Positions 28,532 to 38,300 of a stretch of DNA of 64,000 bases are shown here, one piece after another. Within the stretch, counting starts at the first letter, position 1. Each line of letters starts with the position of its first letter. The notes under the pieces are model-generated. The model searched no databases. It was not told the origin of the DNA and worked only from the letters and a program-made list of their open reading frames with translations. Source of the stretch: Chryseobacterium caseinilyticum (GTDB taxonomy: Bacteria > Bacteroidota > Bacteroidia > Flavobacteriales > Weeksellaceae); the NCBI RefSeq assembly GCF_014837145.1, contig NZ_JACYFS010000006.1, positions 62,001-126,000 on the forward strand, written 5' to 3'. The translations under genes were made by a program, and so were the position numbers.

Positions 28532-29620
28532 TTGGAAACTCTTCAGAAAAATAAATTTGATGCTCTGACAGGAATGCGTGCTGTTGCTGCGATTATGGTA
28601 TTTGTCTATCATAACCGGAAATACTGGCGCAATGATCTTCCGTTTGAAATGATGCGTTTCATCAGCGAATGGCATGTTGGTGTTACCGTATTTTTTGTGC
28701 TGAGTGGATTTTTACTAGCATATCGTTATGAAGAGAAACCATTGGACTCTGGAAAATCATATTTAAAATATATTCTCCTGCGGATCGCAAGAATTTTTCC
28801 ACTGTACTGGATTTTGCTGAGTGCTTTTTTTCTCGATACTTCTTATTCTAAAGATGTAAAAACCTACTTTCTTCAATATTCCCTTTTTTATTCTTTGTTT
28901 GAAAAATATTCGGTTTCGGGAATTGTTCAGGCTTGGTCATTGACTGTAGAATTCTTCTTTTATTTATTGTCGCCGTTATTGTTTTTACTTTTAAAAAAGA
29001 GCTGGCGATATTGTATTCTGTTTCTAATCGGGTTTTTCCTTTTGGGATGGGGAATTGGTTATGGTCTTAAAGAATTAAACGGAAATCTGAATGGCTTTCT
29101 GTTTCCCTTAAAATTTATGGTTGGAAGCACGTTCTTCGGACGAAGTTCAGAGTTTTTCTTCGGAATGTTGCTTGCTTATTTAATGAAAAAAGAAAGCGGA
29201 ATTAAATTTTTACATAAGATTAAAAAACCAACACTTTGGGGTGGACTTGCCATTTTAATATTGATTTTCGCCATCAGATTTTTCGCCAGAAACAATTTCG
29301 TACACGGTGTCGAACGGTGGGAAGGAAGGTTAATACATGAATTGTTTTTGCCTATTGGAATTGTTATTTTCTTTTGGGGTTTAATGAGTGAAAAAACATG
29401 GATCTCAAAAGTTCTTTCCACAAAATTCTTTGTTCTCCTGGGAAATGCTTCGTTTGTTTTTTATCTGATTCATCTCAGCTATTTCAACATGAAACTGAAA
29501 TCTTTCATTTATCTTCCCGACCGCAATTTCGTTTTACTTTGGATCTGTTCCATTATCATTTATCTTTTAATAGAGAAACCTCTGTACGAGCTTTGTAGAA
29601 AGGGTATTGCTAAGATTTAA
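28532..29620 (+). CDS. Acyltransferase 3 family membrane protein (OafA/YrhL-like)
   Basis: A protein of 362 residues with about ten membrane helices. The N-terminal pattern F-D-A-L-T-G-M-R-A-V-A-A-I-M-V-F-V-Y-H, with the conserved R and H, and the F-F-V-L-S-G-F motif define the family, which transfers acetyl or other acyl groups to surface glycans or small molecules. The conserved start of the domain lies before the first ATG, so translation probably begins at the TTG at 28532; an in-frame stop is eight codons upstream. There is no glycan cluster nearby, so the target is unknown. Confidence 0.88.
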   Translation: METLQKNKFDALTGMRAVAAIMVFVYHNRKYWRNDLPFEMMRFISEWHVGVTVFFVLSGFLLAYRYEEKPLDSGKSYLKYILLRIARIFPLYWILLSAFFLDTSYSKDVKTYFLQYSLFYSLFEKYSVSGIVQAWSLTVEFFFYLLSPLLFLLLKKSWRYCILFLIGFFLLGWGIGYGLKELNGNLNGFLFPLKFMVGSTFFGRSSEFFFGMLLAYLMKKESGIKFLHKIKKPTLWGGLAILILIFAIRFFARNNFVHGVERWEGRLIHELFLPIGIVIFFWGLMSEKTWISKVLSTKFFVLLGNASFVFYLIHLSYFNMKLKSFIYLPDRNFVLLWICSIIIYLLIEKPLYELCRKGIAKI

Positions 29621-29708
29621 TATTTTAAGAAGCACGGAGATTTTTTTTGATTTTAAATTAATTTAAATGGAACCAGCTTTTAAAAGCTGTTTGATTTCTT
29701 TAAAAATA

Positions 29709-29855
29709 TTAATCCATAGAGTTGATCAGAACAAAATATCTGTAAGCCAAAATTCCTTTCTGAAATTTAGTCAGTTTGGTTGGATCTTTATCACTCAGTT
29801 TCGGTAAAATTTTCTTGTTGATATTATTTAAAAATTTAAAAACAGACTTTTTCAT
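29709..29855 (-). CDS. Conserved small basic protein (48 residues)
   Basis: A short gene starting ATG (M-K-K-S-V-F-K-F-L-N) and ending Y-R-Y-F-V-L-I-N-S-M-D. It is rich in lysine and has the pattern L-P-K-L-S-x-K-D-P-x-K-L-T-K-F-Q-K. I recall very similar 48-50 residue proteins across Flavobacteriia, often mislabelled SsrA-binding protein, though the real SmpB is about 150 residues. The longer open frame upstream (to 30023) runs through heptamer repeats and is not coding. Function unknown. Confidence 0.6.
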   Translation of the reverse strand: MKKSVFKFLNNINKKILPKLSDKDPTKLTKFQKGILAYRYFVLINSMD

Positions 29856-29908
29856 TGGTAAAAACTTTTGAGATTGATTAAATAAAATCAAAAACTGTGC
29901 ATTTTTTG

Positions 29909-29943
29909 GGAAGCTGGAAGCTGGGCGATGGAAGCTGGAAGTT
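29909..29943. repeat. Heptamer array GGAAGCT
   Basis: Five period-7 units: GGAAGCT, GGAAGCT, GGGCGAT, GGAAGCT, GGAAGTT. It lies between the SDR gene and the 48-residue gene. Confidence 0.85.
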
Positions 29944-30024
29944 TGAGTTATCTGCAAACAAAAATTGTCCTCAAAAGTGAAGACAATTTTATAATTATAT
30001 CGGATACATAATATCCTCAACAAT

Positions 30025-30059
30025 TGATTACTGATTACTCATCACTCATTACCCATGAT
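30025..30059. repeat. Heptamer array TGATTAC abutting the SDR stop codon
   Basis: Five period-7 units: TGATTAC, TGATTAC, TCATCAC, TCATTAC, CCATGAT. The last base overlaps the stop codon of the minus-strand SDR gene. Confidence 0.8.
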
Positions 30060-30850
30060 TAAGGGTTTCCGTACATATTCGATTCTCCGCCGTCAATGGC
30101 AATCACCTGTCCTGAAACATATCCGTTTTCATCACTTAAGAGATATGCAACCAAATTCCCGACATCTTTTGGATCTCCTAATCTTCTGGTAGGATTTCTT
30201 GATGCGTATTCTTTTTCTGCCGCTTTCGGATCTGCAGGATTTACCTGATTGAATGCTTCTGCAACCATCGGCGTTAAAATCGCTCCCGGAGCAATGGCGT
30301 TAGTTAAAATATTATCCTTGCCATATTCCAAAGCTGCATTTTTGGTCATTCCGGCAACAGCATGTTTGGTGGCAACATAAGCTGTCTGATTTAAAACACC
30401 TCTGATTCCGCCTACAGATGCTACATTCACGATTCTTCCGCTGCCGTTTTTCTGCATTTCAGGGATTACATATTTCATTCCGTAGTAAACACCCAAAAGA
30501 TTGATGTCGATTACTTTTTTGAAAACTTCAATATCATAATCGATTAGTGGAGCTTGCTTTCCTTCTATACCTGCGTTGTTATATAATCCGTCTACTTTTC
30601 CGAACTCCTTGACGGTTTGATCGACATAATTTTTTACATTTTCTTCGACCGAAACATCGGCTGTCACAGTCAGGAATTTACTTTCCGGATATTTTGACTG
30701 TAAATCTGCTTTTGCTTTCTCTAAAGCTTCGCCGTTAAAATCTACTAATGTAAGATCAGCACCTTTAGAGGCTAATGCATCTGCTGCGGCCAATCCTAAT
30801 CCCATTGCAGCACCGGTCACGATCACTGCTTTTCCTTTAAAATTTGACAT
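30059..30850 (-). CDS. SDR family NAD(P)-dependent oxidoreductase
   Basis: A classical short-chain dehydrogenase of 263 residues. The cofactor loop T-G-A-A-M-G-L-G-L-A lies at 12-21, N-N-A-G near residue 91, and the catalytic Tyr-Lys in Y-V-A-T-K, preceded by the serine-containing N-V-A-S-V-G-G. The C-terminal S-D-E-N-G-Y-V-S-G-Q-V-I-A-I-D-G-G is typical of glucose 1-dehydrogenase-like or FabG-like members. The substrate cannot be deduced. An acidic residue after the second strand (V-D-F) favours NAD over NADP. Single gene. Confidence 0.9.
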   Translation of the reverse strand: MSNFKGKAVIVTGAAMGLGLAAADALASKGADLTLVDFNGEALEKAKADLQSKYPESKFLTVTADVSVEENVKNYVDQTVKEFGKVDGLYNNAGIEGKQAPLIDYDIEVFKKVIDINLLGVYYGMKYVIPEMQKNGSGRIVNVASVGGIRGVLNQTAYVATKHAVAGMTKNAALEYGKDNILTNAIAPGAILTPMVAEAFNQVNPADPKAAEKEYASRNPTRRLGDPKDVGNLVAYLLSDENGYVSGQVIAIDGGESNMYGNP

Positions 30851-31299
30851 AATTATATTTTTTTATTTAATGCTTCAATTTACAACAATGATGCCTATAT
30901 GGTATTGATGTATGGTAATATTTTGTTAAATTCAACAGGAAAGCTCATGTGGATTTTTTTCAATTTTAATGCCTCTAAACCTTGTTAGGATTAATATAGT
31001 TGCGAATATAAACTTGACATTAATCTTTAGGAAAAAAAAGACTCTTTAGAAAACATTAAGAAATTTGCTGCAAAAAACAGATACAGCTGAGTAAGAAATG
31101 ATTTTTGGATTTATTTAAAATACTTCATTTTCAAGAATATTTTTTAGCAGTTTAGAATTGCGTTCATAATTTTGATGAAACCCTTGCTTTCTCATGATTG
31201 CTCTCTTTTCGTTTGTCTTACCTCCGCACAAAAAAGCTGAAATCAAGTCGGGTAGAGAGCGGTTTTCTGCATGTATTGGAGAAAAAAAGTGGAGTATTT
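30851..31299. other. Intergenic region upstream of repeat copies
   Basis: Part of a 909-bp gap without a convincing gene. A minus-strand frame at 31115-31192 would encode a short K/N-rich peptide (M-R-K-Q-G-F-H-Q-N-Y-E-R-N), perhaps the end of a lost gene, but nothing supports it. Confidence 0.4.
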
Positions 31300-31386
31300 G
31301 GCGTGGAAGAGATAGCGCTCCTACGAAGCGCACGCCCATTTATTGCAAAATTTGTTTTCTACACAGATAATGCTCCTCTGGAGCAA
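31300..31386. repeat. Dispersed hairpin element, copy 1 (TCTACACAGAT family)
   Basis: Two hairpins, GCGCT...AGCGC and TGCTCC-TCT-GGAGCA, are joined by a spacer containing TCTACACAGAT. A second copy starts 199 bp later in the same orientation. Confidence 0.8.
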
Positions 31387-31498
31387 AATAATTGAAAGTA
31401 TTCCTTAGTACATGAATTTAATTTATATTGGATTTCAGATAATTCTTTGTAAAGAGAAAAAGAAAAGGTAAAAGAAGAAGATATCATTAAAATTATGT

Positions 31499-31587
31499 GG
31501 TGTGGAATAAATAACGCTCCTACATAGCGCCCTGCATTCGATTGTAAACAATTTATTGTCTACACAGATATCGCGCCTCTGGAGCAA
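31499..31587. repeat. Dispersed hairpin element, copy 2 (TCTACACAGAT family)
   Basis: It shares with copy 1 the start GTGGAA, CGCTCCTAC, TAGCGC/AAGCGC, TCTACACAGATA and CTCTGGAGCAA, with divergence in the spacer. The hairpin arms are less perfect. Confidence 0.8.
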
Positions 31588-31759
31588 TCATCTATCTAAA
31601 AACTTTAATTCTTCTGGTCAAATCAACCTTGTTGGTTTGTTTGGAATTTATGAACCCTTGAAAAAAATCTTATTACCAAGAAAAAGCTACATCTTCTCAA
31701 AAATTTGCAGGAGCAGAGGTAAAGTGATTTTTCATAAATTTATATTTTAAAAAAATCCA

Positions 31760-32056
31760 ATGAACGAACTTTTCAAACAACAGGTCTGGGAAATTTCAAA
31801 ACTGATTCCCAAAGGCAGAGTTTCTTCTTATGGCGCGATTGCAAAAGCTGTTGGTTTTCCAAATCATTCCCGACACGTTGGTAAAGCAATGGGTGACTGC
31901 CCGAAAGATGTGCCGGCGCATCGGGTAATTTCGAGCTCGGGAACTTTGTCGGTTCCGGAATTTCAGGAACGACTTGAAGCAGAAGGAATTGAGGTGAAGA
32001 ATTTTAAAATTAAAAATTTCAAAGAGTTGTTTTGGAATCCTTTAGAAGAACTTTAG
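31760..32056 (+). CDS. Alkyltransferase-like protein (ATL, MGMT family without catalytic Cys)
   Basis: A protein of 98 residues matching the DNA-binding domain of O6-alkylguanine-DNA alkyltransferase. The active-site motif P-C-H-R-V is here P-A-H-R-V with A53 in place of the acceptor cysteine, so it cannot repair alkyl groups itself. Known ATL proteins (E. coli Atl, S. pombe Atl1) bind alkylated guanine and hand it to nucleotide excision repair. The arginine finger region R-V-S-S-Y-G and the wing S-S-S-G-T-L-S-V-P are kept. C47 is close by but not at the catalytic place. Confidence 0.9.
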   Translation: MNELFKQQVWEISKLIPKGRVSSYGAIAKAVGFPNHSRHVGKAMGDCPKDVPAHRVISSSGTLSVPEFQERLEAEGIEVKNFKIKNFKELFWNPLEEL

Positions 32057-32170
32057 TTGGCTTATAGCGGATTACGATTTGCTTTTAACGTTATTTTTTT
32101 TAAATATTAGGATTTCTGGACGTAATCTGTTGTCGATTTGAGCATTATGTTGTTTGTAATACGAGTTCCC

Positions 32171-32280
32171 TAGCCCCGATAGCAGCGACATCCTTTTTTG
32201 CTTTTTCGGAGATTTTCTACTGATAAAACAATTTCTAAAGCAAAAAAGATATAGCGGATAGCGGGAAATAGCTCCTGATC
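32171..32280. repeat. Dispersed element copy A (TAGCCCCGAT...AGCTCCTGA family)
   Basis: About 110 bp. It starts TAGCCCCGAT and ends TAGCTCCTGAT, with a perfect 12-bp inverted repeat CTTTTTTGCTTT/AAAGCAAAAAAG inside. Copy B is at 42819-42910. Confidence 0.85.
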
Positions 32281-32308
32281 ATGAGTAATATGTAATGAGT
32301 AAGAGTAA
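32281..32308. repeat. Heptamer array ATGAGTA
   Basis: ATGAGTA, ATATGTA, ATGAGTA, AGAGTAA in a row. The reverse complement belongs to the same TTACTCA-type family as the array at 30025-30059. It directly follows the dispersed element. Confidence 0.65.
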
Positions 32309-32331
32309 TCTTCGATAAATAAGTTTTCAGC

Positions 32332-32361
32332 AAAAAAAACGGCGAAGTTAAAAACTCCGCC
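32332..32361 (-). terminator. Terminator of htpG
   Basis: GGCGAAGTT against AACTCCGCC (one mismatch); on the minus strand it is followed by eight T. Confidence 0.8.
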
Positions 32362-32403
32362 GCTCATCTATTTATTTAAAACCCTGAAGGTTTTGTAGAA
32401 AAA

Positions 32404-34296
32404 CTATTTCTCCAACTGCTTATAGCTTCTCTGGATGAAGTCGGTAAGCTCTTTTCCTTTCAGTAAATTCTGAGATAGTTTTGCCAAATCTAAAGCGTAT
32501 TTAATCTGTGTACTTTTCTCGTCAGCATTTTCATTTGCTAAAATTTTAGTTGCAAATTCGCTGTTCGAGTTTACGACCAAGTTGTACATTTCAGGGAAAC
32601 CGCCCATACCGAACATACCGCCACCGCCGGTTGCCTGCATATCTTTCATACGACGCATAAATTCCGGTTGGGTAATGGTAAACGGAGCGTCAGTGCTGTC
32701 TAAATCTTCTAACTGAACCGTAAATTTCTTATCATTAATCGACTCTTCAACATTCTTCTTCAGCGTTTCCTTTTCAGTTTCGTTTAATTTAGAAATTGCA
32801 GGTTCGTCTTTTTTAATCAGATTATTCACGTGATCTGCATCAACTCTTGCGAAGGAAATTTTCTCTTTTGAAGTTTCCAGTTTCTGAATCAGATGCGGAA
32901 CAATGGGTGAATCTAAAAGAATAACTTCGTAACCTTTATCTTTCGCAGACTGAATATAAGAGTGCTGTTCATCGGCGTTTGTCGCATAAAGAATCACTAA
33001 ATTACCTTCTTTGTCGGTTTGATTAAGTTTAATTTTTTCCTCTAACTCATTCCAAAGGAAATATTTTCCGTCGGTAGTCGGGTAGAGTGCAAATTTGTCA
33101 GATTTTTCGAAAAATTTATCTTCGGAAATCATTCCATATTCAATCACGATTTTAATGTCATTCCATTTTTTGTCGTAATCTTCGCGGTTTTCATTGATCA
33201 GAGAAACCATTTTGTCGGCTACTTTTTTCGTGATGTAAGAAGAAATTTTCTTCACAGCACCGTCTGCCTGTAAGTAAGAACGCGAAACATTCAACGGGAT
33301 ATCCGGAGAATCGATCACTCCACGAAGCAACATCAAGAAGTCAGGAACAATTCCTTTTACCTCATCGGTTACGAAAACCTGATTTTGGTAGAGTTGGATT
33401 TTATCTTTTTCGATGTTTAAATTATTCGCCAGTTTCGGGAAGTACAAAACTCCTGTTAAATTGAAAGGATAATCAACATTCAAATGAATATTAAATAAAG
33501 GCTCCTCAAACTGCATCGGATACAGTTCGTGGTAGAAAGATTTATAATCTTCATCTTTCAACTCACTTGGAGATTTTGTCCATGCCGGAGTCGGGTTGTT
33601 TACGATGTTGTCTACCTCAACCGTTTCGGCAACGGCATCTTCGGCAGCGCCTTCAGGTAAAGGAAGTGTCTCAGTTTTTGTTCCGAATTTGATAGGAACA
33701 GGCATGAATTTATTGTATTTCGTCAGCAACTCACGGATTCTGTTTTCTTCCAAAAATTCTGTAGAATCTTCTGCGATGTGAAGAATGATCTCTGTTCCTC
33801 TGTCGGTTTTTGCTGTGGTTTCTTCTAAGGTAAATTCCGGACTTCCGTCGCAAGTCCAGTGAACTGCTGGCTCGTCTTTATAAGATTTGGAGATAATTTC
33901 CACTTTTTCCGCAACCATGAAAGCCGAATAGAAACCCAAACCAAAGTGTCCGATAATTCCTGAATCTTTTGCGGAATCTTTGTATTTATCTAAAAACTCT
34001 TCAGCTCCGGAGAATGCTACCTGGTTGATGTATTTTTCAATTTCCTCGCCAGTCATTCCCAATCCCTGGTCGATGATATGAAGTTTTTTGTTTTCCTTAT
34101 CGATTTTCACCTCGATTTTCGGATTTCCGTAATCTACTTTGGCTTCGCCGATGTTGGTAAGATGTTTTAATTTTAAAGTTGCATCAGTTGCATTTGAAAT
34201 TAATTCTCTTAAAAATATTTCGTGATCGCTGTACAAAAACTTTTTGATCAATGGAAAAATATTTTCCACCGAAACATTGATATTTCCTTTTGTCAT
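32404..34296 (-). CDS. htpG: Molecular chaperone HtpG (Hsp90)
   Basis: An ATP-dependent dimeric chaperone of 630 residues. The N-terminal GHKL ATPase domain has F-L-R-E-L-I-S-N-A-T-D-A, D-Q-G-L-G-M-T and G-H-F-G-L-G-F-Y-S-A-F. The middle domain has the catalytic arginine in L-N-V-S-R-S-Y-L-Q. A C-terminal dimerisation domain follows. In the usual bacterial motif the N-terminal asparagine helix reads SNASDA; here SNATDA, a conservative change. Length is normal and the gene stands alone. Confidence 0.97.
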   Translation of the reverse strand: MTKGNINVSVENIFPLIKKFLYSDHEIFLRELISNATDATLKLKHLTNIGEAKVDYGNPKIEVKIDKENKKLHIIDQGLGMTGEEIEKYINQVAFSGAEEFLDKYKDSAKDSGIIGHFGLGFYSAFMVAEKVEIISKSYKDEPAVHWTCDGSPEFTLEETTAKTDRGTEIILHIAEDSTEFLEENRIRELLTKYNKFMPVPIKFGTKTETLPLPEGAAEDAVAETVEVDNIVNNPTPAWTKSPSELKDEDYKSFYHELYPMQFEEPLFNIHLNVDYPFNLTGVLYFPKLANNLNIEKDKIQLYQNQVFVTDEVKGIVPDFLMLLRGVIDSPDIPLNVSRSYLQADGAVKKISSYITKKVADKMVSLINENREDYDKKWNDIKIVIEYGMISEDKFFEKSDKFALYPTTDGKYFLWNELEEKIKLNQTDKEGNLVILYATNADEQHSYIQSAKDKGYEVILLDSPIVPHLIQKLETSKEKISFARVDADHVNNLIKKDEPAISKLNETEKETLKKNVEESINDKKFTVQLEDLDSTDAPFTITQPEFMRRMKDMQATGGGGMFGMGGFPEMYNLVVNSNSEFATKILANENADEKSTQIKYALDLAKLSQNLLKGKELTDFIQRSYKQLEK

Positions 34297-34690
34297 TTTT
34301 TTGGATTTTTAAATTTGATTATCAATTCTCAAAAGAAATACCATTGAACGGAAAGTGACAGATTGTCTTAATTGATTTAAAATTGATTAAGTCATCATGA
34401 ATGATTTACATTTATTGTTTTTCCATTTAATCAATCAAAATGTTGTTAGTGTACTGTGAATTATTTTTTTTATCACAGAATAGGGGGTAATTTTTATGAA
34501 ATCAGCTTTTTAATGTCAATTTTAATTGGCCTGCTGATATTTTTTGACTTTTTTTTCTGTCTTTGTTTCATGTTGAAAAAATGTTTATTAATCGGTGTTT
34601 TGGGTGATAATTGTTCATTTATTTATGAGAATTTAAGAAATTTAAGCAACTGTTTTTGTTATAGGATTAATTTTATCTTAAATATTGTGC
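34297..34690. other. Intergenic region upstream of the surface-protein locus
   Basis: About 390 bp, very AT-rich. A plus-strand frame at 34456-34740 is hydrophobic from T-rich sequence and overlaps the promoter of the next gene, so I do not call it. Confidence 0.45.
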
Positions 34691-34698
34691 TACTTTTG
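34691..34698 (+). promoter_or_regulatory. -7 promoter box of the surface-protein locus
   Basis: TACTTTTG, a perfect TAnnTTTG, upstream of the first of three exported-protein genes. Confidence 0.55.
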
Positions 34699-34744
34699 CA
34701 GAATAAAAACACAGTTGCAGAGGGTCAAGAAACATATTAACAAT

Positions 34745-35347
34745 GTGGTATCTTTACTGGATTTAATTTTAAAATCTGGATTTTGGCGTCGTGCATTTAC
34801 AACAGTATTTATTATTTTTTGTGCAAATTCATTTGCACAAGCACAAATTTATGTAGAAGGTGGTGCTACGATTGTAAACCGGGAGCAGATCTGCTCAAAC
34901 ATTAAAATTACTGAAAAGGGAGAGAATTCTTCTGCTGTTATTTCTGTAAACGGGGAAGGATATTTAGTCAGTTCAGGCGAATCTGTTGTTTTTAAGGTTG
35001 AGAAGAAGAATAATGCACAGGTTGTTATTAAGAAAAAAGTTTTAAAAACTGCTTTAGCTTTCAAAGAAAAACCATCAAACCGGAATCAAGTTCTTCCTCT
35101 GAAGAAAAGTACAGTTCATTACAAGCCAATTGATAATCCGGATCAGTTCACCGGGGTTAAACATACACATAAAACGCTTAATCTTCCCACGGAACATTCG
35201 TACAAAGTATTAGGAATTGCAGAGCATCAGTCGCTCTCAGTAAGAAACTTTTCCTTAGAAAAGACAAGGATTCTCACAGCGCAATTCTTTAATGCTCATA
35301 TATTTTCATCAGCATTTTACACACGCCCTCCACCTTTTAGAGTTTGA
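34745..35347 (+). CDS. Exported protein of unknown function, first gene of adhesin locus
   Basis: About 200 residues. The start is uncertain: no ATG lies in frame near the promoter; GTG at 34745 or TTG at 34715 would both precede the signal-peptide core A-F-T-T-V-F-I-I-F-C-A-N-S-F-A. The mature part starts A-Q-I-Y-V-E-G-G-A and ends in the proline-rich Y-T-R-P-P-P-F-R-V. I do not recognise a domain. It lies 34 bp upstream of the large surface-protein gene and is probably its partner in one transcript. Confidence 0.65.
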   Translation: MVSLLDLILKSGFWRRAFTTVFIIFCANSFAQAQIYVEGGATIVNREQICSNIKITEKGENSSAVISVNGEGYLVSSGESVVFKVEKKNNAQVVIKKKVLKTALAFKEKPSNRNQVLPLKKSTVHYKPIDNPDQFTGVKHTHKTLNLPTEHSYKVLGIAEHQSLSVRNFSLEKTRILTAQFFNAHIFSSAFYTRPPPFRV

Positions 35348-35381
35348 TTTTTTAATGCATTTCAAACTTTAAACTAAAAAT

Positions 35382-38300
35382 ATGATTTTAAAACAATTTT
35401 TTAAAGTGCAATTACTATTGGTTTTTGTACTCATATCGCAGTTTTTTTCTGCGTAGTGTCCGACAGGTATATCATTTCTTAGCACTCAAGCTAATGCCGT
35501 CACACACATCAATTCAAATAACTATAGAATAGGAAGTTCCAAACTTGGTATATCTTATTCTTATGCGGGTGCACCTTTTACTTATACCAGTGAGATTACC
35601 ACCAATCATCAGACAGCTCTCGGTATTTACACCGACCACAGTGTAAACGGAGGGATTTCCGATGCAAATCATTTAAAACAGAATTTAACTTTTTCGAATC
35701 CAATTTATAATTTAAATTTTGATATTAATGATGTTGATAATGGTGATGTCGTGAGGGTTTTTGCCTTTGATCAAAATGGTAGTCCTGTAACTTTTGGCTC
35801 ATCTAACTACACTCTCTATGCTTCTTCTGTAATTAGTTTTAACGGAGTAAACCAATTTTCTTCTCCAGCATCATCATCTACTAGTGCAAATGAATCAAGA
35901 GGAAGGGTTTCTATTAGATTTAATAATCAATATGTTTCAAGTGTTCGCATTGAATACTACGATATTGAAGATGGAGGAGCATATACAATAGCAAATATTG
36001 CCGGAGTTTCAATCTGTGCTCAAAATGATGCTCTGGGCAATGTATCGCAAGGTGGCTCGACAACAGCATCAGTTTTTGCAAATGATTTTTCTTCAACCGG
36101 AGTAGCTTCGTCTTCTGCCAATACAGATGTTTCTTTAACCAATCTCGGTGGTTTAACAGGAGCTACCATTAATGCAAATGGAACGATCAATATTCCTGCA
36201 AATGCTACACCGGGTTCCTATACTTTAACTTATAGAATATGTTCGCCTACTGGTCAAACCAGTTTTTGTACAACAGCAACAGCAAGCCTTACCGTACTGG
36301 CATGTCAGGCGGGCACTGCTGCTCCTTTCCTGATTGCTGGCGGATTTTATGATGCTACAAATTCGGCTTACAGAATTCCCTGCGGATCTACAACAGCCAA
36401 TTTAAGTACAATCTCATCAAATAATAAACCGACTCCTGCTACTGTTACTTTAACCTGGCACACGGGAACACCTGCTACTACTGCTAACAAAATTGCCTCA
36501 ACAATTGCATTAACAGGTACAACTAAATATTATGCTTCATTTTTCGACTCGGTAGCCAATTGCTATTCTCCTACTAAAGAGATTATGGTTTTTGCTCCTA
36601 TTTGTGGTAGAAATAATGATTTTACCAGCATATCGATTACGGCAGGTGTTGGAGGCACACTTCCTTCAATTTTTGCAAACGACAGCTATAATGGTCTTAT
36701 CATTACAGATATATCTACAATTACTGCAAAATATGACTATGAACTTTGGACTCCTTCCAATGCAATTATAAATAATAATGGAACTCTTACAATACCTGCC
36801 GATGTGCTTCCAGGAATTTATACCTATTATTATAAATTGGTTGATACCGACCCGGATATTGGTATATTAATAAATCAGGCAAGCAATATTGAGGTGAAAT
36901 TCAGAGTATCGCCAAATACTGATGGTGATCCTTATAATGATTACACCGATTGGGATGATGATAATGACGGTATTCTCGATGCAGTAGAAAGTCCACCATG
37001 TTTTTATTCAAGCACTGAGGCTTCAATTATTGAAAATGTAACTTCACCGTTTGAAGGAGCTATGGGAGATCCTTTAGTTGGAGAAACCATTTCTACATTG
37101 TTTAATGGAAATTCTTCGGATGTAAATCCATTTAATTTTACGGGGCAAACAATTACATCGGGAAGTCCTATTTTTACAATCTCATACCCAGCTATGATTC
37201 GTTTGACTTCATTAAGCGTCAATCAGGCAGCGAGTGGGATGGCACCTGCAAACAGATTCGGTAGATTATTTGGGTCGAATGACGGGGTGAATTTTACCGC
37301 AATTTCTGCAGCAACAGGTGTTGCTTTAAATTCGGCCACTGTTACGTTTGCAGTAACTTCTACAACATCTTACCGTTTTTACGAGATAAGATATGTAGGA
37401 ACCGTAGCAGCGGGTAACTTAACTGATGGAACGTTGGGAACTGCAAATATTCAGGAAATTACAGCAGTCTATAATTTATTGGCGTACGAGCCATCAGCAA
37501 ATCCAAAGCCTATAACGTGTACCTTCAGTACAGATTCTGATGGAGTACCTAATCATTTAGATGTAGATTCTGATGGTGATAACTGTTTTGATGCTATCGA
37601 AGGTGATGAAAACGTCACTGCAGGAAATGTTGATGGAAACGGAAGAATTACAGGTGGTGTAGATGCTAACGGTGTCCCTAATTTGGTTAATTTATTAGGA
37701 GCTGCTGATACTGGAGGCGATGTTGGACAGGGAATAGGCTTTTCTCAAATTTCTACAATTACAGAATGTTTAGATACAGATGGGGATAGTATTCCTGATG
37801 CTTGTGATCTTGATGATGATAATGACGGTATTCTTGATCTCAATGAGAATAGTTGTGCACTTACCGGCCAAACAATTAGAATAGGATATATTCCTAATGC
37901 AAGAGATTTGGATACTGACAATGGATATACTTTTGATGGTGCTTATATGAATGGCTCAGGTGCTCTGAAACTCACAAATGCTGCTAATTTTGGACCATCA
38001 GGAATTGTAAATACAACTTTTGTATTAGTGAATATGGGAACTGCTCCAATTACAAAGACGCTTATTAATTCATTAAATCTTAATGTAATATTTTTAGGTG
38101 GAATCAATGATCTTACAACCTCTTATCTTACAACAGCAGAATTTGATGCAATTAAAGACTGGTCTGATGATTCTCTTAAAAATATTGTAGTGGCAACTCA
38201 ATTTCAAACCATACCTTGGGGTGCTGGCATCACAGCAGCGAACCTGAATCCAAATGTACCAACTGCATTGGGAGGTCAAACTTCTATATTCAATGGACCT

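Noticed and set aside
30025-30062. att site or integration scar at the SDR stop codon
   Set aside because: The repeat is a plain heptamer array; there is no integrase, tRNA end or flanking duplication.
31115-31750. Three open frames of 64-74 codons in the repeat-rich gap
   Set aside because: Two run through the dispersed hairpin elements and the third follows them; none has a coding-like sequence.
34456-34740. 94-codon hydrophobic open frame
   Set aside because: It overlaps the promoter box of the next gene; the hydrophobicity comes from T-rich DNA.
35457-35750. Separate small gene upstream of the giant protein
   Set aside because: It is in the same frame as both the signal peptide and the large body and is plainly one gene with a stop codon.
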